38,832 nt of DNA from an uncultured bacterium. Lineage in GTDB: Bacteria > Latescibacterota > UBA2968 > UBA8231. The notes under the pieces were generated by a model, which saw only the letters and a list, made by a program, of their open reading frames with translations, made no database searches and was not told the DNA's origin. Every line of letters starts with the position of its first letter. Position 1 is the first letter of the stretch. A program made the position numbers and the translations under genes. Positions 8,219-16,472 of the stretch are shown here, piece by piece. The stretch lies in the NCBI GenBank assembly GCA_937942165.1, contig CALDFW010000150.1:1-38832 (forward strand). Reading direction: 5' to 3'.

Positions 8219-10201
8219 TTATGCAGGTTCTCTTACGGGCATTGACCAATGCACGCAAAGTATCGGTTCCGTCGCGGTGTTTCCTCCATTGTTTTTTGTC
8301 TTAACCGTGCCGTTAACCAAATCGTACGACCGCACGTCCTGGCCACGAAGCGACGGTTCCTCGCCGGCAGATAGTAGCTCGATGCGGCCGAGCGATGAGT
8401 GCATTCTGTACGCCCCTTTGGTCTGCGTGTAGCCGCTGCCCCGGTAGGCGTGTAGCAGCGTGTTGAGCGAGCGCAGAGCGTGAAAGGCCGGGCGCGGATT
8501 GCAGCGCGTATCGAGCAGGCCGTGGCACGCGTCCATGGTGCGGTCCAGATCCTGTGGCGGATCGACAAAGAGGTAGCCGTCGGGCAGCGCGGCGGCGGCA
8601 AAGAGCGCGCGACAGGCCAGCAGGGCATGCGCCTCGTCATCGAGGTGCGGCAGGCTCAGTAGCCAGTCCACGCGTCCAATGTGCGAAAGGGAGGGCAAGG
8701 CTCGATAGGCGTCCACGCTTTCGATGGGCTGCCCGTCGCCGTCGATGCGGCAGCAGACGCTTTCGATGCGCAGGTCGCTCTGGGCGAGCCGCGCGTTTAG
8801 TTCGACCAGTTCGTCAACGCGGTAGCCGATGCGCGTGCGCGGGTGCTGCTTTCCGTAGACTGTTTGACCGGGCAGCACGGGACATAGAGCCAGCGGAGTG
8901 CGGCGCTGGCAGTCGGCTAGATGCATCAAACATTCGCTGCTTGGCCACGGACTGCCGGCCAGCTGCACTTCCCATACGTCGGCTGCGTTGGGGTGGCCGT
9001 CGAGCAAGGTGTGGAGGTTTGCGTTTTCTACATAAGGCGCAAAGACGTGCACGCGCACGCCTTCGCTGCGCAGCATCTGCAGGCGGCGTTTCTGCAGCGG
9101 GTCGTCTAGGTCGGTCCACGGCACGCGTACGCGGGTTGCGCCTATTTCCAGCAGGGAAAGAAATGGATAGTCGTTGCGCACGTGCTGGCGCACGACAGAG
9201 GGAAACGCAATCGGCACCTGTGCCGTTGGACAGAGGGCGTGGGTCAGCGTCCATCCCAGCGGCGCGCCGTCGAGAGCGGTCGGCGTGCGCGTCAGAAAGC
9301 GCGTCTGGCCAGTTTGTAGCGTCTCGTTGCCTTCCGTTCGCACTAGGTGTAGGTCGATGCGGTCGCCGACGAGTCGACAAAAATAGAATCCCAATTTTTC
9401 GCGGTCGTCGCGCCCCTGCTCCGGTGCTGGTGCGCTGGCAAAGAGATGACCAAACCCGGGTCGGGTAAAGGACGTTGAGGGAACGACGACCATCCGCGTG
9501 TTGCGCAGGCGATCGTAAAAGGCAAAGTGCACGTGTCCGCAGAAGAGAATTTCTACGTCGTATCCTACAAGCAGGTCGAGCAGCCAGGTGCGGTCGGGCT
9601 CGCCGATATTGTCGTAGTGGCCCCAGTGCGGTTCGGCAGCATCCCAAAGGTAGGGTGGAAGATGCAAGAAAACGGCGATGCGCCGCGATGCATGCTCGCT
9701 CAGTTCGCGTTCAAAAAAGGCGCGCTGCTCGGCGCTGTAGGGCGTGTTGAACGTCTGTGAGTTGAGCACAATAGCGCGCAGCGGACCACAGTCGAAGGCG
9801 TAGTGCGAAGGACCGAAGCGACTGTGATAGGATGCGAGGCTAGCCTCGTCCGTGGGATGGGTTGGCATAGATGCGTCGGGCTTGTCGCCCACGTCGTGGT
9901 TTCCGGCCACGTGCTGGGGAGTAAAGTTACTTTCACGCAGCTGGGCTAGCGCTTCGTCTAAGGCGCGCTCAAAGTCGGGCGTATCGGGATATTCTTGCAC
10001 CAAGTCGCCCAAGTGTACGGCAAAGTCGCAGGGCAGGGCCGCGGCGGTCTGAAGCGCAGCGGAAGCGCGTGCGCTTTGATGCCGTCGCGACTTAAATTCT
10101 AAGGGTGCGCTGCCGGGATCAATCATGTAGTGCGTGTCGGACAGAACGACGAATTGGTGGGATGCTTCGGGTAGGAGAGAGAGGTCGAAAATGAGTGACA
10201 T
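8219..10201 (-). CDS. Calcineurin-like metallophosphoesterase fused to a TIM-barrel-like C-terminal domain
   Basis: A 660-residue protein. Residues 15-300 carry a complete metallophosphoesterase signature: LSDTH (Asp22, His24), GDLV (Asp66), AGNHDVGD (Asn101, His102), FLHLPP (His180) and CGHVH (His223, His225). These residues hold two metal ions that hydrolyse phosphate esters. Residues about 335-590 look like a glycoside-hydrolase-type TIM barrel lacking an obvious acid pair. It ends in HGLLDTRCNPRPAFHALRSL, a pattern common near the end of such barrels. A final strand-rich piece spans 590-660. No signal peptide is evident. The gene stands alone between the cyclase operon (97-base gap) and the divergent nucleotidyltransferase. 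The substrate is unknown; a phosphorylated sugar is a guess from the fusion. Confidence 0.85.
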   Translation of the reverse strand: MSLIFDLSLLPEASHQFVVLSDTHYMIDPGSAPLEFKSRRHQSARASAALQTAAALPCDFAVHLGDLVQEYPDTPDFERALDEALAQLRESNFTPQHVAGNHDVGDKPDASMPTHPTDEASLASYHSRFGPSHYAFDCGPLRAIVLNSQTFNTPYSAEQRAFFERELSEHASRRIAVFLHLPPYLWDAAEPHWGHYDNIGEPDRTWLLDLLVGYDVEILFCGHVHFAFYDRLRNTRMVVVPSTSFTRPGFGHLFASAPAPEQGRDDREKLGFYFCRLVGDRIDLHLVRTEGNETLQTGQTRFLTRTPTALDGAPLGWTLTHALCPTAQVPIAFPSVVRQHVRNDYPFLSLLEIGATRVRVPWTDLDDPLQKRRLQMLRSEGVRVHVFAPYVENANLHTLLDGHPNAADVWEVQLAGSPWPSSECLMHLADCQRRTPLALCPVLPGQTVYGKQHPRTRIGYRVDELVELNARLAQSDLRIESVCCRIDGDGQPIESVDAYRALPSLSHIGRVDWLLSLPHLDDEAHALLACRALFAAAALPDGYLFVDPPQDLDRTMDACHGLLDTRCNPRPAFHALRSLNTLLHAYRGSGYTQTKGAYRMHSSLGRIELLSAGEEPSLRGQDVRSYDLVNGTVKTKNNGGNTATEPILCVHWSMPVREPA

Positions 10202-10375
10202 GAATGGGCTCCGCGCAGCTGCTTGCCGTCATAGTGGGCAGGTTTTATCATCAATGCACTGCATTATATAGAAAGCGCCTGTGTCAATCAATGGTCCCTC
10301 TCGGCTCTGCGAGCAAATGGGCTGAATGATAGTGCGCGGTGTCGCTCATATTATTGAGAACTGGAAAAGGAAACC
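10202..10375. other. Divergent intergenic region between phosphoesterase and sugar-activation genes
   Basis: This 174-base stretch separates two divergent genes and must hold promoters for both. It includes AT-rich patches (for example TATTATTGAGAAC just before the plus-strand ribosome site GGAAAAGGAAACC), but I cannot assign a confident -10/-35 pair. Confidence 0.4.
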
Positions 10376-11185
10376 ATGGAGAAGGCCGTAATCATGGCGC
10401 GCGGTTTGGGAACGCGGATGCGCGCAGCCAATCCACAGGCTGAATTAGACTCGCAGCAGGCGGCCGTTGCCTCGACGGGCATTAAGGCGCTCATGCCGAT
10501 AGGCCGGCCCTTTATAGACTACGCCCTGGGCGCGTTAGCCGATGCGGGCTATAGGCGCGTTTGTCTCATTATCGGTCCAGAGCACGACGCGCTGCGGGAG
10601 TACTGCACGCGCGAGCTAGACTGCCAGCGCCTGCGCGTTGAGTGTGCCGTTCAGCAAGAGCCGCGCGGCACAGCCGATGCCGTATTGGCCGCAGAAGAGT
10701 TTGCTGCCGAAGATCCCTTCACTATAGTCAATTCGGATAACTATTACCCCGTTGAAGCCCTCGCCGGTTTGCGGTCGCTGTCGGGACCGGGTCTGGTCGT
10801 GTTTTCTCGGGAGGGTATGATGACTAACGGCAATATTCCCGCTGAGCGGATTCTCAAGTTTGCCATCGCTGAAGCCGATGAAGACGGCTTTTTACGGCGC
10901 ATTGTGGAAAAGCCCGACGAGGCGGCTATGCAGTCGCTACAAGGGTTGCAAGGCGTTAGCATGAACAGCTGGCGCTTTGACAGGCGTATCTTTGCCGCGT
11001 GTCGTGCGATAGAGCCCTCGGCGCGCGGCGAGCTAGAGCTGCCCGACGCCGTGCAGTATGCCATAGATAACCTGGGCGTGCGATTTGCCATGCGCGTCTA
11101 CCATCAGACGGTGCTGGACCTGTCTAGTCAGGGGGATATCGCATCGGTAAAGCGCCTGTTGAGCGGCGTGGAGGTGAGGCTGTGA
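10376..11185 (+). CDS. Sugar-1-phosphate nucleotidyltransferase-like protein
   Basis: A 269-residue GT-A-fold nucleotidyltransferase expected to join a sugar-1-phosphate to an NTP. The nucleotide loop reads MARGLGTRMR (7-16), where the family usually has AGGxGTRL; its second Gly is Arg here. An unusual 20-residue insert separates it from the conserved Lys37 (GIKALMPIGRPFIDY). The QQEPRGTADAV base-binding segment is at 93-103 and the metal Asp121 is in VNSDNYYP. The ATG at 10376 is preceded by GGAAAAGGAAACC. The next gene, a GHMP sugar kinase, starts inside this stop codon (GTGA overlap), so kinase and nucleotidyltransferase form a coupled activation pair, as in fucose or galactose salvage. 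The specific sugar is unknown. Confidence 0.87.
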   Translation: MEKAVIMARGLGTRMRAANPQAELDSQQAAVASTGIKALMPIGRPFIDYALGALADAGYRRVCLIIGPEHDALREYCTRELDCQRLRVECAVQQEPRGTADAVLAAEEFAAEDPFTIVNSDNYYPVEALAGLRSLSGPGLVVFSREGMMTNGNIPAERILKFAIAEADEDGFLRRIVEKPDEAAMQSLQGLQGVSMNSWRFDRRIFAACRAIEPSARGELELPDAVQYAIDNLGVRFAMRVYHQTVLDLSSQGDIASVKRLLSGVEVRL

Positions 11186-12543
11186 ATCTGGCGGACATAA
11201 CGGTAGAAAACGTGCAGGAACGCCTGCTTGAAGCGGGCCTGTCTCACGCGGAATCCCTGTCCAAGGCGCGTCAATTTGCACGCGTTGCCGAGGCGCTTGT
11301 CCAAAAGGGAGCCGTCGGTTCAGCCGAGGCGTACGCCCACTTTGTGCCCGGCCGCATCGAAGTGTTGGGAAAACACACCGACTATGCGGGTGGACGCAGC
11401 ATCGTCGCAGCCGTAGAACGCGGCTTTTGCATGGTCGCGGTGCCGCGTGCTGATGCGCGCGCAACGGTGCTGGCCGTCGAGCTGGGCGAATCGGTTGAGT
11501 GTGAATTGGAAGCCGATCTGCAGGTGCCCTCAAGTGGTTGGACAAACTATCCCCTTACGGTCATGCGCCGACTTGCGCGCAACTTTGGTCAGCTAGGGGG
11601 CGTAGATATCGCCTTTTTGAGCGACCTGCCTCCCGCCGCTGGCATGAGTAGTTCAAGCGCTTTCATGATTGCGACCTACCTCGCGTTGGCCGCGCGCAAC
11701 GAGCTGTCGCTACGCGATGTCTATCGACAGGCTATTGAGAGCGACCTAGAGCTGGCCGCCTATTTGGGAACCATTGAAAACGGGCAGAGCTTTGGCCCGC
11801 TGGCTGGCGATCGCGGCGTGGGCACGTTTGGCGGCAGCGAGGACCACACGGCCATCCTCTGCTCGGAGTCGGGCACGCTAGGTCAGTTCGCCTATTGCCC
11901 GGCCCGCCTAGAGCAGCGGATTGCGGTGCCTGAAGACTGCGTGTTTGTCATAGGCTTCAGCGGCGTAGTCGCCGAAAAGACCGGAGCCGCACAGAACCTC
12001 TACAACCGAGCAGCGCTGCAGGTGCGTGCCATTGTCGACGTTTGGCAGCGCGCAACAGAGGGAGACCAAGTCTACTTAGCCGACGTGCTCCGTTCGGCAC
12101 CCGATGCGGCTGAAGTCCTACAGAACGCGCTGAGAGAAACGGCCGAAGCGGCGTACACATCGGCTGAGCTGGAACAGCGACTGCGCCACTTTCTCTTGGA
12201 AGACGGCCAAATTATTGATGCGGCTGCTGCGGCCCTGTGTGCGGGCGATATGGCTACATTTGGAAAACAGGTCGACCTGTCTCAAGGGTATGGAGCTAGC
12301 GTTCTGGAAAACCAAATTGATGAGACCGTAGGCCTGGCCCACTTTGCGCGCCAAGAGGGCGCCTTGGCGGCTTCCGCTTTTGGCGCCGGTTTTGGAGGGG
12401 GCGTATGGGCGTTAGTCGAACAGGCTAGCGCAGCTGAATTTACCCGAGCATGGGAAGTGGCCTACGCACACGCCTATCCACAGGCCGCGCAAAGCGCACT
12501 CTATTTCGCGTCGCGACCGGGACCGGCTGCCTGCGCGCTCTAG
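11182..12543 (+). CDS. Galactokinase-like GHMP sugar kinase
   Basis: A 453-residue GHMP-superfamily kinase that would phosphorylate a sugar at C1. All three motifs are present: PGRIEVLGKHTDYAGG (56-71), the ATP loop LPPAAGMSSSSA (149-160) and GAGFGGG near 398-404. The likely catalytic Asp221 is in GTFGGSEDHTAIL. In galactokinases the first motif normally reads G(E/D)HxDY; here it is GKHTDY, so the acidic residue that contacts the sugar is a lysine. This points to a substrate other than plain galactose. The GTG start overlaps the upstream stop by 4 bases and has GGAGG within range. The product would feed the nucleotidyltransferase encoded just before it. Confidence 0.88.
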   Translation: MNLADITVENVQERLLEAGLSHAESLSKARQFARVAEALVQKGAVGSAEAYAHFVPGRIEVLGKHTDYAGGRSIVAAVERGFCMVAVPRADARATVLAVELGESVECELEADLQVPSSGWTNYPLTVMRRLARNFGQLGGVDIAFLSDLPPAAGMSSSSAFMIATYLALAARNELSLRDVYRQAIESDLELAAYLGTIENGQSFGPLAGDRGVGTFGGSEDHTAILCSESGTLGQFAYCPARLEQRIAVPEDCVFVIGFSGVVAEKTGAAQNLYNRAALQVRAIVDVWQRATEGDQVYLADVLRSAPDAAEVLQNALRETAEAAYTSAELEQRLRHFLLEDGQIIDAAAAALCAGDMATFGKQVDLSQGYGASVLENQIDETVGLAHFARQEGALAASAFGAGFGGGVWALVEQASAAEFTRAWEVAYAHAYPQAAQSALYFASRPGPAACAL

Positions 12544-12566
12544 GTGCTCGAGGGCAGTAAAGCGGC

Positions 12567-12592
12567 TTGAAGATGCTATTTGAAGATGCTAT
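12567..12592 (+). repeat. Perfect 13-base tandem duplication
   Basis: TTGAAGATGCTAT occurs twice in direct succession just before the GGDEF-like gene. Because 13 is not a multiple of three, the ATG falls in two frames, so upstream start calls here are unreliable. Confidence 0.85.
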
Positions 12593-12640
12593 TTTGTACG
12601 CTCGACACAGTCGACGGGGATTCACTGTAGAGCATATGCT

Positions 12641-12648
12641 GGGAAGGG
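12641..12648 (+). promoter_or_regulatory. Ribosome binding site for the GGDEF-like gene
   Basis: GGGAAGGG lies 5 bases before the ATG at 12654. The frame is open further upstream (TTG 12567, ATG 12573), but those starts lack a comparable site and sit in the 13-base duplication. Confidence 0.6.
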
Positions 12649-12653
12649 ACGCT

Positions 12654-13148
12654 ATGTTGCGGCGGTTGGTCAGTAAGCTTTTTGGGTTTGAAACCGAACT
12701 GAGCGAACTGCGTCGTCAGATCAAGGAACTGAGTTGGGATACTTCGTTTGGCATGTGGACGCGCGGTGCGTTTCTTCAGTTTTGTCACGTGATGCCGCGC
12801 GATACGCGCTGTTTAGCTTTTATCGATTTAAATCATATTCACGATCTGAACGAAGAGCTGGGCTATAACGAAGTAGACCGTCGCGTAAAGGAGATGTTCT
12901 CAGTGCCTTTTCGCCGCAGCGACATTGTAGCGCGCTGGTATTCAGGCGATGAAATAGTCATTCTCTTTGACTCCGATCTGACAGTAGCCCAGCAAAAGAT
13001 TGAGCAGTTGCGCAACTCGGCCGCCGAGCAGGGGCTGACGTTCTACTGCGAAATCGGTGCATGGGAAATAGGCAAGCAAAGCATAGAAAGCGTAGTGGAT
13101 GCACTAGCGCAGAGCGTTATCAAGAGCAAGGGCCGTGATCCTCGTTGA
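12654..13148 (+). CDS. Degenerate GGDEF-domain protein
   Basis: A 164-residue protein: an N-terminal amphipathic helix (LVSKLFGFETELSELRRQIKEL) followed by a GGDEF-like domain. FIDLNHIHDLNEELGYNEVDRR matches the family's FIDLDxFKxINDxxGHxxGD region with several substitutions. The signature loop reads YSGDEI instead of GGDEF. The metal Asp in FIDLN and the SGDE core remain, so weak diguanylate cyclase activity is possible, but loss of the FK and GH residues suggests a c-di-GMP or GTP binding role. Start chosen by the ribosome site; alternative starts at 12567/12573 would add up to 29 residues. It lies between the sugar kinase and the epimerase gene, apparently in the same operon. Confidence 0.78.
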   Translation: MLRRLVSKLFGFETELSELRRQIKELSWDTSFGMWTRGAFLQFCHVMPRDTRCLAFIDLNHIHDLNEELGYNEVDRRVKEMFSVPFRRSDIVARWYSGDEIVILFDSDLTVAQQKIEQLRNSAAEQGLTFYCEIGAWEIGKQSIESVVDALAQSVIKSKGRDPR

Positions 13149-13153
13149 CCTAT

Positions 13154-13159
13154 CGGGAG
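13154..13159 (+). promoter_or_regulatory. Ribosome binding site that sets the epimerase start
   Basis: CGGGAG lies 6 bases before the ATG at 13166. A TTG at 13145 is in frame but has no such site. Confidence 0.6.
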
Positions 13160-13165
13160 CAAAGT

Positions 13166-14374
13166 ATGAATCGAACGCACATAGGTAGACATCGCCTTGA
13201 GGCGCTGCGCGATCACTACCGCCGCTATCTGTTTGAAGAATACCTGCCTTTCTGGCAGCGCCACGGCATAGATCACGATCTGGGTGGCTTTATGTGTGCG
13301 ATTGACCACGACGGCACCCGCTCAAGTGACAGCAAGTACATGTGGTATCAGGGGCGCGGTCTGTGGACCTACTCCTATCTGTATCGACACTTCGGTGGTG
13401 ACGAGCATTTAGAAGTGGCTCGACGCGCAAAAGACTTTTTGCTGCGGCATGGCCGAGACGAGCGCGGCGACTGGGTGCAGAGCCTGACGCGCACGGGTCA
13501 AGTAGAATCACCGGCAACGCCGCGCGGCTATGCAACGCTCTTTGTTGCTGAAGGCATGCAGGCCTACGCGCATGCGACCGGAGATAGAGAGGCCATGGAA
13601 GTCGCGCAGCAGGCGCTGTGGCGAGGGTTAGAGCAGTTTGATGATCCCGAGCGCTCCGTAGACGAAGGCTATATCCCACTTAGCTACAAGGGTCAGCGGC
13701 CGCTGGGCAGCCACATGGTGCTCATCTTAATCCTGACACAAATGCTAGAGCAGATAGAGGACGAACGCTTAGAAGCGCTGTCCGACCGCGTCGTCGATGC
13801 GATTATCAATAAATACTGGAACTCTGAGTATCGCTTAATGAACGAGGTTCTGGCGCACGATTACACGCGACCGGATGATGCCAACGAGTCTTTCATCTAT
13901 TTGGGGCATGCGATAGAGACGCTTTGGATGCTGCTACCCGAAGCTCTGCGCCGCGGCGACCGCGCTCTCTTCCAGCTAGTTGCCGAACGCTTTCGCCGTC
14001 ACTTGGAAGTTTCTTGGGACGACGTATACGGCGGTTTTTTGCGCGCTCTGGACGTGCACGACGCATACGTATATGACAAGGTGTTATGGCTACAGGAAGA
14101 GGTTATGATTGGCTGTTTGATCTTACTCGAGCACACCGATTGGGACTGGCCGGCGCAGTGGTTTGAGCGCACCTTTGACTACGTAGAAGAGCGCTTTTCC
14201 CTGCGTCCACACGATTTTCCCCTCTATCTGTACAGCGGTGATCGCACGGTGCGCTTTGAAGAGCGCGTTACGCGGAAAGAAAACTATCACCATCCGCGCT
14301 GCGTCATGCGCAACCTATTGGTATTGGAACGCATGATAGAACGCGGAGGTGCGCCCTCGGGCGTATGGACCTAG
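13166..14374 (+). CDS. N-acylglucosamine 2-epimerase (AGE) family sugar epimerase/isomerase
   Basis: A 402-residue alpha/alpha-barrel protein of the AGE family, whose members interconvert N-acetylglucosamine/N-acetylmannosamine, mannose/glucose or mannose/fructose. The family pattern is clear: [14 protein letters not shown] (61-74), [11 protein letters not shown], the catalytic His248 in [12 protein letters not shown], and a second catalytic-type His at 375-376 in [14 protein letters not shown]. Usual AGE length is about 390-420. There is no signal peptide, so it is cytoplasmic. It follows the GGDEF-like gene by 17 bases and precedes the UDP-glucuronate decarboxylase. The operon context favours a role in preparing a hexose for glycan synthesis. 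Epimerase and isomerase members cannot be told apart by eye. Confidence 0.9.
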   Translation: MNRTHIGRHRLEALRDHYRRYLFEEYLPFWQRHGIDHDLGGFMCAIDHDGTRSSDSKYMWYQGRGLWTYSYLYRHFGGDEHLEVARRAKDFLLRHGRDERGDWVQSLTRTGQVESPATPRGYATLFVAEGMQAYAHATGDREAMEVAQQALWRGLEQFDDPERSVDEGYIPLSYKGQRPLGSHMVLILILTQMLEQIEDERLEALSDRVVDAIINKYWNSEYRLMNEVLAHDYTRPDDANESFIYLGHAIETLWMLLPEALRRGDRALFQLVAERFRRHLEVSWDDVYGGFLRALDVHDAYVYDKVLWLQEEVMIGCLILLEHTDWDWPAQWFERTFDYVEERFSLRPHDFPLYLYSGDRTVRFEERVTRKENYHHPRCVMRNLLVLERMIERGGAPSGVWT

Positions 14375-14409
14375 CGCAGGTGCTTATTGCACGCGGCGCA
14401 GCAACTGGA

Positions 14410-14414
14410 AAGGA
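14410..14414 (+). promoter_or_regulatory. Ribosome binding site for the UDP-xylose synthase gene
   Basis: AAGGA lies 6 bases before the GTG at 14421. The frame extends upstream to an ATG at 14349 that overlaps the epimerase gene, but the Rossmann domain begins only after the GTG. Confidence 0.6.
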
Positions 14415-14420
14415 TACACG

Positions 14421-15377
14421 GTGTCAGACATTCCCGTTACCCTAATTACAGGCGGGGCTGGATTTTTGGGATCGCATTTGAGTGACCGATTTCTCGCCGA
14501 GGGGCACAAGGTCGTAGTGATGGACAACTTCCTCACCGGGTCGCGTGAAAACATCGAGCAGCTACTAGACCACCCTCGCTTCGAGCTAATCGAGCACGAT
14601 ATCACCCGCTATATAGATTTTCCAGGTCGGCTCGACTACATCCTGCACTTCGCTTCGCCGGCCTCGCCGGCCGACTATTTGCAGATGCCCATACAGACAC
14701 TCAAAGTTAGCTCATTGGGTACGCACAACGCGCTTGGACTGGCGCTGGCCAAAGGAGCCCGTCTGTTATTGTCTTCGACCTCAGAGGTTTACGGCGATCC
14801 GCTGGAGCATCCGCAAAAAGAATCGTACTGGGGCAACGTAAACCCCATCGGCTATCGCGGCGTTTACGACGAGGCCAAGCGCTTTGCCGAGGCCATGGTT
14901 ATGGCCTATCACCGGACGCACGGCGTTGAGACGCGCATCGTGCGCATTTTTAACACATACGGTCCTCGCATGCGCCTAGACGATGGACGCGGCTTGCCCA
15001 ACTTTATGCGTCAGGGCATTCTCGGCGAAGACATCACGATCTACGGCGACGGCAGCCAGACGCGGAGCTTTCAATTTGTCAGCGATTTGGTAGATGGGCT
15101 GTGGCTGCTCTTGATGAGCGACGAAGTCATGCCGGTAAACATAGGCAACCCGGTGGAGATCTCCATTAAGCACTTAGCCGAAGAGATTCTCCAGTTGACG
15201 GGTAACAAGAGCACCATCACCTACCAGCCGCTACCGGCCGGATTTGAAGATGACCCCAAGATTAGGCAACCGGATACCACGCGTGCGCGCACGCTGCTAG
15301 GATGGGAGCCCAGGGTAGATCGCTTAGACGGCCTGCGAGCTACGCTAGACGACTTCAGGGTGCGGCTAGAGCAGTAG
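14421..15377 (+). CDS. uxs: UDP-glucuronate decarboxylase (UDP-xylose synthase)
   Basis: A 318-residue extended short-chain dehydrogenase that oxidises and decarboxylates UDP-glucuronate to UDP-xylose with bound NAD. The NAD motif GGAGFLG is at 11-17. The family-specific [11 protein letters not shown] (77-86), [15 protein letters not shown] with catalytic Thr120, YWGNVNPIG and [10 protein letters not shown] with Tyr149/Lys153 closely follow known UXS enzymes; these distinguish it from dTDP-glucose dehydratases. [10 protein letters not shown] and [18 protein letters not shown] complete the substrate domain. GTG 14421 is favoured because it puts the nucleotide fold right at the N-terminus. It gives the cluster a route to xylose-containing glycans, but no glycosyltransferase is present in the window. 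Confidence 0.92.
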   Translation: MSDIPVTLITGGAGFLGSHLSDRFLAEGHKVVVMDNFLTGSRENIEQLLDHPRFELIEHDITRYIDFPGRLDYILHFASPASPADYLQMPIQTLKVSSLGTHNALGLALAKGARLLLSSTSEVYGDPLEHPQKESYWGNVNPIGYRGVYDEAKRFAEAMVMAYHRTHGVETRIVRIFNTYGPRMRLDDGRGLPNFMRQGILGEDITIYGDGSQTRSFQFVSDLVDGLWLLLMSDEVMPVNIGNPVEISIKHLAEEILQLTGNKSTITYQPLPAGFEDDPKIRQPDTTRARTLLGWEPRVDRLDGLRATLDDFRVRLEQ

Positions 15378-15393
15378 TCGATTGTACGGACCA

Positions 15394-15930
15394 ATGCGAA
15401 GCATTGACGGTGGCATCCTACTGGGAATCGCGCTGTCTATACTCTTTTGCAGCTGCAGTCGCGACCGACTAGAGACCCCGTATGGGGATGCCGAACCTCT
15501 TGCAGCCTACCGCGCTGCGGTCGATCCACTCATCAGCGAAATAAACGAGGTTGAGCAATCACTCCGAGCCATGGCTGTGGGATCTACCGGGCGCGCAACG
15601 GGGGAAAACTTGGCGGCCGCTTGTCAGGTTTTAGATGGACGGCTTACCGCCGTTCTCGTCCAACTAGACGCCATGGACCCACCGCGCAAGCTGCGGGCGA
15701 TGCACGCGGATATGCGAACGGCTGTCGATCTGCGCCTGCGCGCCTGTCAACGGATCGCTGCTGGGTGGCAAATTGAGCGCGAGGCTTCTTTTGAAGCCGC
15801 TCAGAGCGCGTATTTAGAGGCGGAAGCTCTGCTCTCAGAGGCCCGTGTGCTACTGGTGGCTGTCGGCGCCGTCTTGAGCGAGGTGGACGTGGCGCTCGAC
15901 TCCGTGGGCGCCCGGAGCCCAACGGCCTGA
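15394..15930 (+). CDS. Small putative lipoprotein, function unknown
   Basis: A 178-residue protein with a lipoprotein-type N-terminus: short charged start, hydrophobic core GILLGIALSILF and the lipobox-like FCSC, so the mature chain may begin at the second cysteine. The rest is alanine-rich and helical with heptad-like leucines (for example VEQSLRAMAV, LVQLDAMDPPRKLRAM), perhaps a helical bundle. I recognise no family. The ATG at 15394 is preferred over an in-frame TTG at 15382; neither has a strong ribosome site. It follows the UXS gene by 16 bases and ends immediately next to the convergent HsdR-N-like gene, the two stops together forming TGATCA. Confidence 0.75.
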   Translation: MRSIDGGILLGIALSILFCSCSRDRLETPYGDAEPLAAYRAAVDPLISEINEVEQSLRAMAVGSTGRATGENLAAACQVLDGRLTAVLVQLDAMDPPRKLRAMHADMRTAVDLRLRACQRIAAGWQIEREASFEAAQSAYLEAEALLSEARVLLVAVGAVLSEVDVALDSVGARSPTA

Positions 15931-16383
15931 TCAGAGGTTGTCGTAGTGCGGCAGATGGTCGAGAAATCGATACTGCTCTCTGTCGCGATCAATTGCGTAG
16001 CAGTAGTGCTCTAGGCCGTTGCTGATCAGCAGATAGCGCGCGCGCAGTGCACGGTTGTAACGGGCGATCTGGTCAAAGGTATCTTGCGATATGTTCACGC
16101 TGGGCTCTTTGCACTCTGCTAGCAGCAGCGGGCTGCCCTGCCGGTCGTAAACGACTAGGTCGGCTCGATGGGGCTGCCCGTGCACCTGCACGAACTTTTC
16201 TGCGGCCATGAGTCCGCGCGGATATCCCCTCTCCTGTATCAGAAACTGCACGAGGTTTTGCCGGACCCACTCTTCGGGTGTTAGCGCGACGTACTGCTGG
16301 CGCAGCGGGTCTAGTATCTCGCGTCTGCCGTCAATAGTACGCGTTGTAAACACGTAGGGTCGAGGAAAGGCAAGTGGCCGCAT
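15931..16383 (-). CDS. Stand-alone HsdR N-terminal-like nuclease-fold protein
   Basis: A 150-residue protein matching the small 'type I restriction enzyme R protein N-terminus' family. It has PEEWVRQNLVQFLI followed by a PD-(D/E)xK core: RADLVVYD (Asp75) and LLLAECK (Glu90, Lys92), then YNRALRARYLLISNG. There is no helicase domain and no methylase or specificity gene nearby, so this is not a restriction system. Stand-alone copies are widespread in Bacteroidetes-like genomes with unknown function. The catalytic triad looks intact, so DNA cleavage is possible. It abuts the convergent lipoprotein gene with no spacer. A hairpin at 16403-16426 separates it from the upstream gene at 16473. Confidence 0.85.
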   Translation of the reverse strand: MRPLAFPRPYVFTTRTIDGRREILDPLRQQYVALTPEEWVRQNLVQFLIQERGYPRGLMAAEKFVQVHGQPHRADLVVYDRQGSPLLLAECKEPSVNISQDTFDQIARYNRALRARYLLISNGLEHYCYAIDRDREQYRFLDHLPHYDNL

Positions 16384-16402
16384 GGTCTGGTTTTAGTGCG
16401 GC

Positions 16403-16426
16403 AGGTGAGCGCGTTTCCGCTCACCT
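16403..16426 (-). terminator. Inverted repeat, possible terminator
   Basis: AGGTGAGCG and CGCTCACCT form a perfect 9-base stem with a 6-base loop, between the end of the exported propeller gene (16473) and the start of the HsdR-N-like gene (16383), both on the minus strand. There is no clear U tract on that strand, so termination is plausible but unproven. Confidence 0.5.
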
Positions 16427-16472
16427 CTCGCTTTTGAGCGTCTGCGCGTTTTTTGAAGCGTTTTGAAAGGAT

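Noticed and set aside
8554-9468. Plus-strand open frame of 304 codons opposite the metallophosphoesterase
   Set aside because: Arg- and Ala-rich composition typical of a GC-driven shadow; the opposite strand encodes clear catalytic motifs.
15931-16383. A type I restriction-modification system
   Set aside because: Only an HsdR N-terminal-like domain is present; there is no helicase, HsdM or HsdS in the window.
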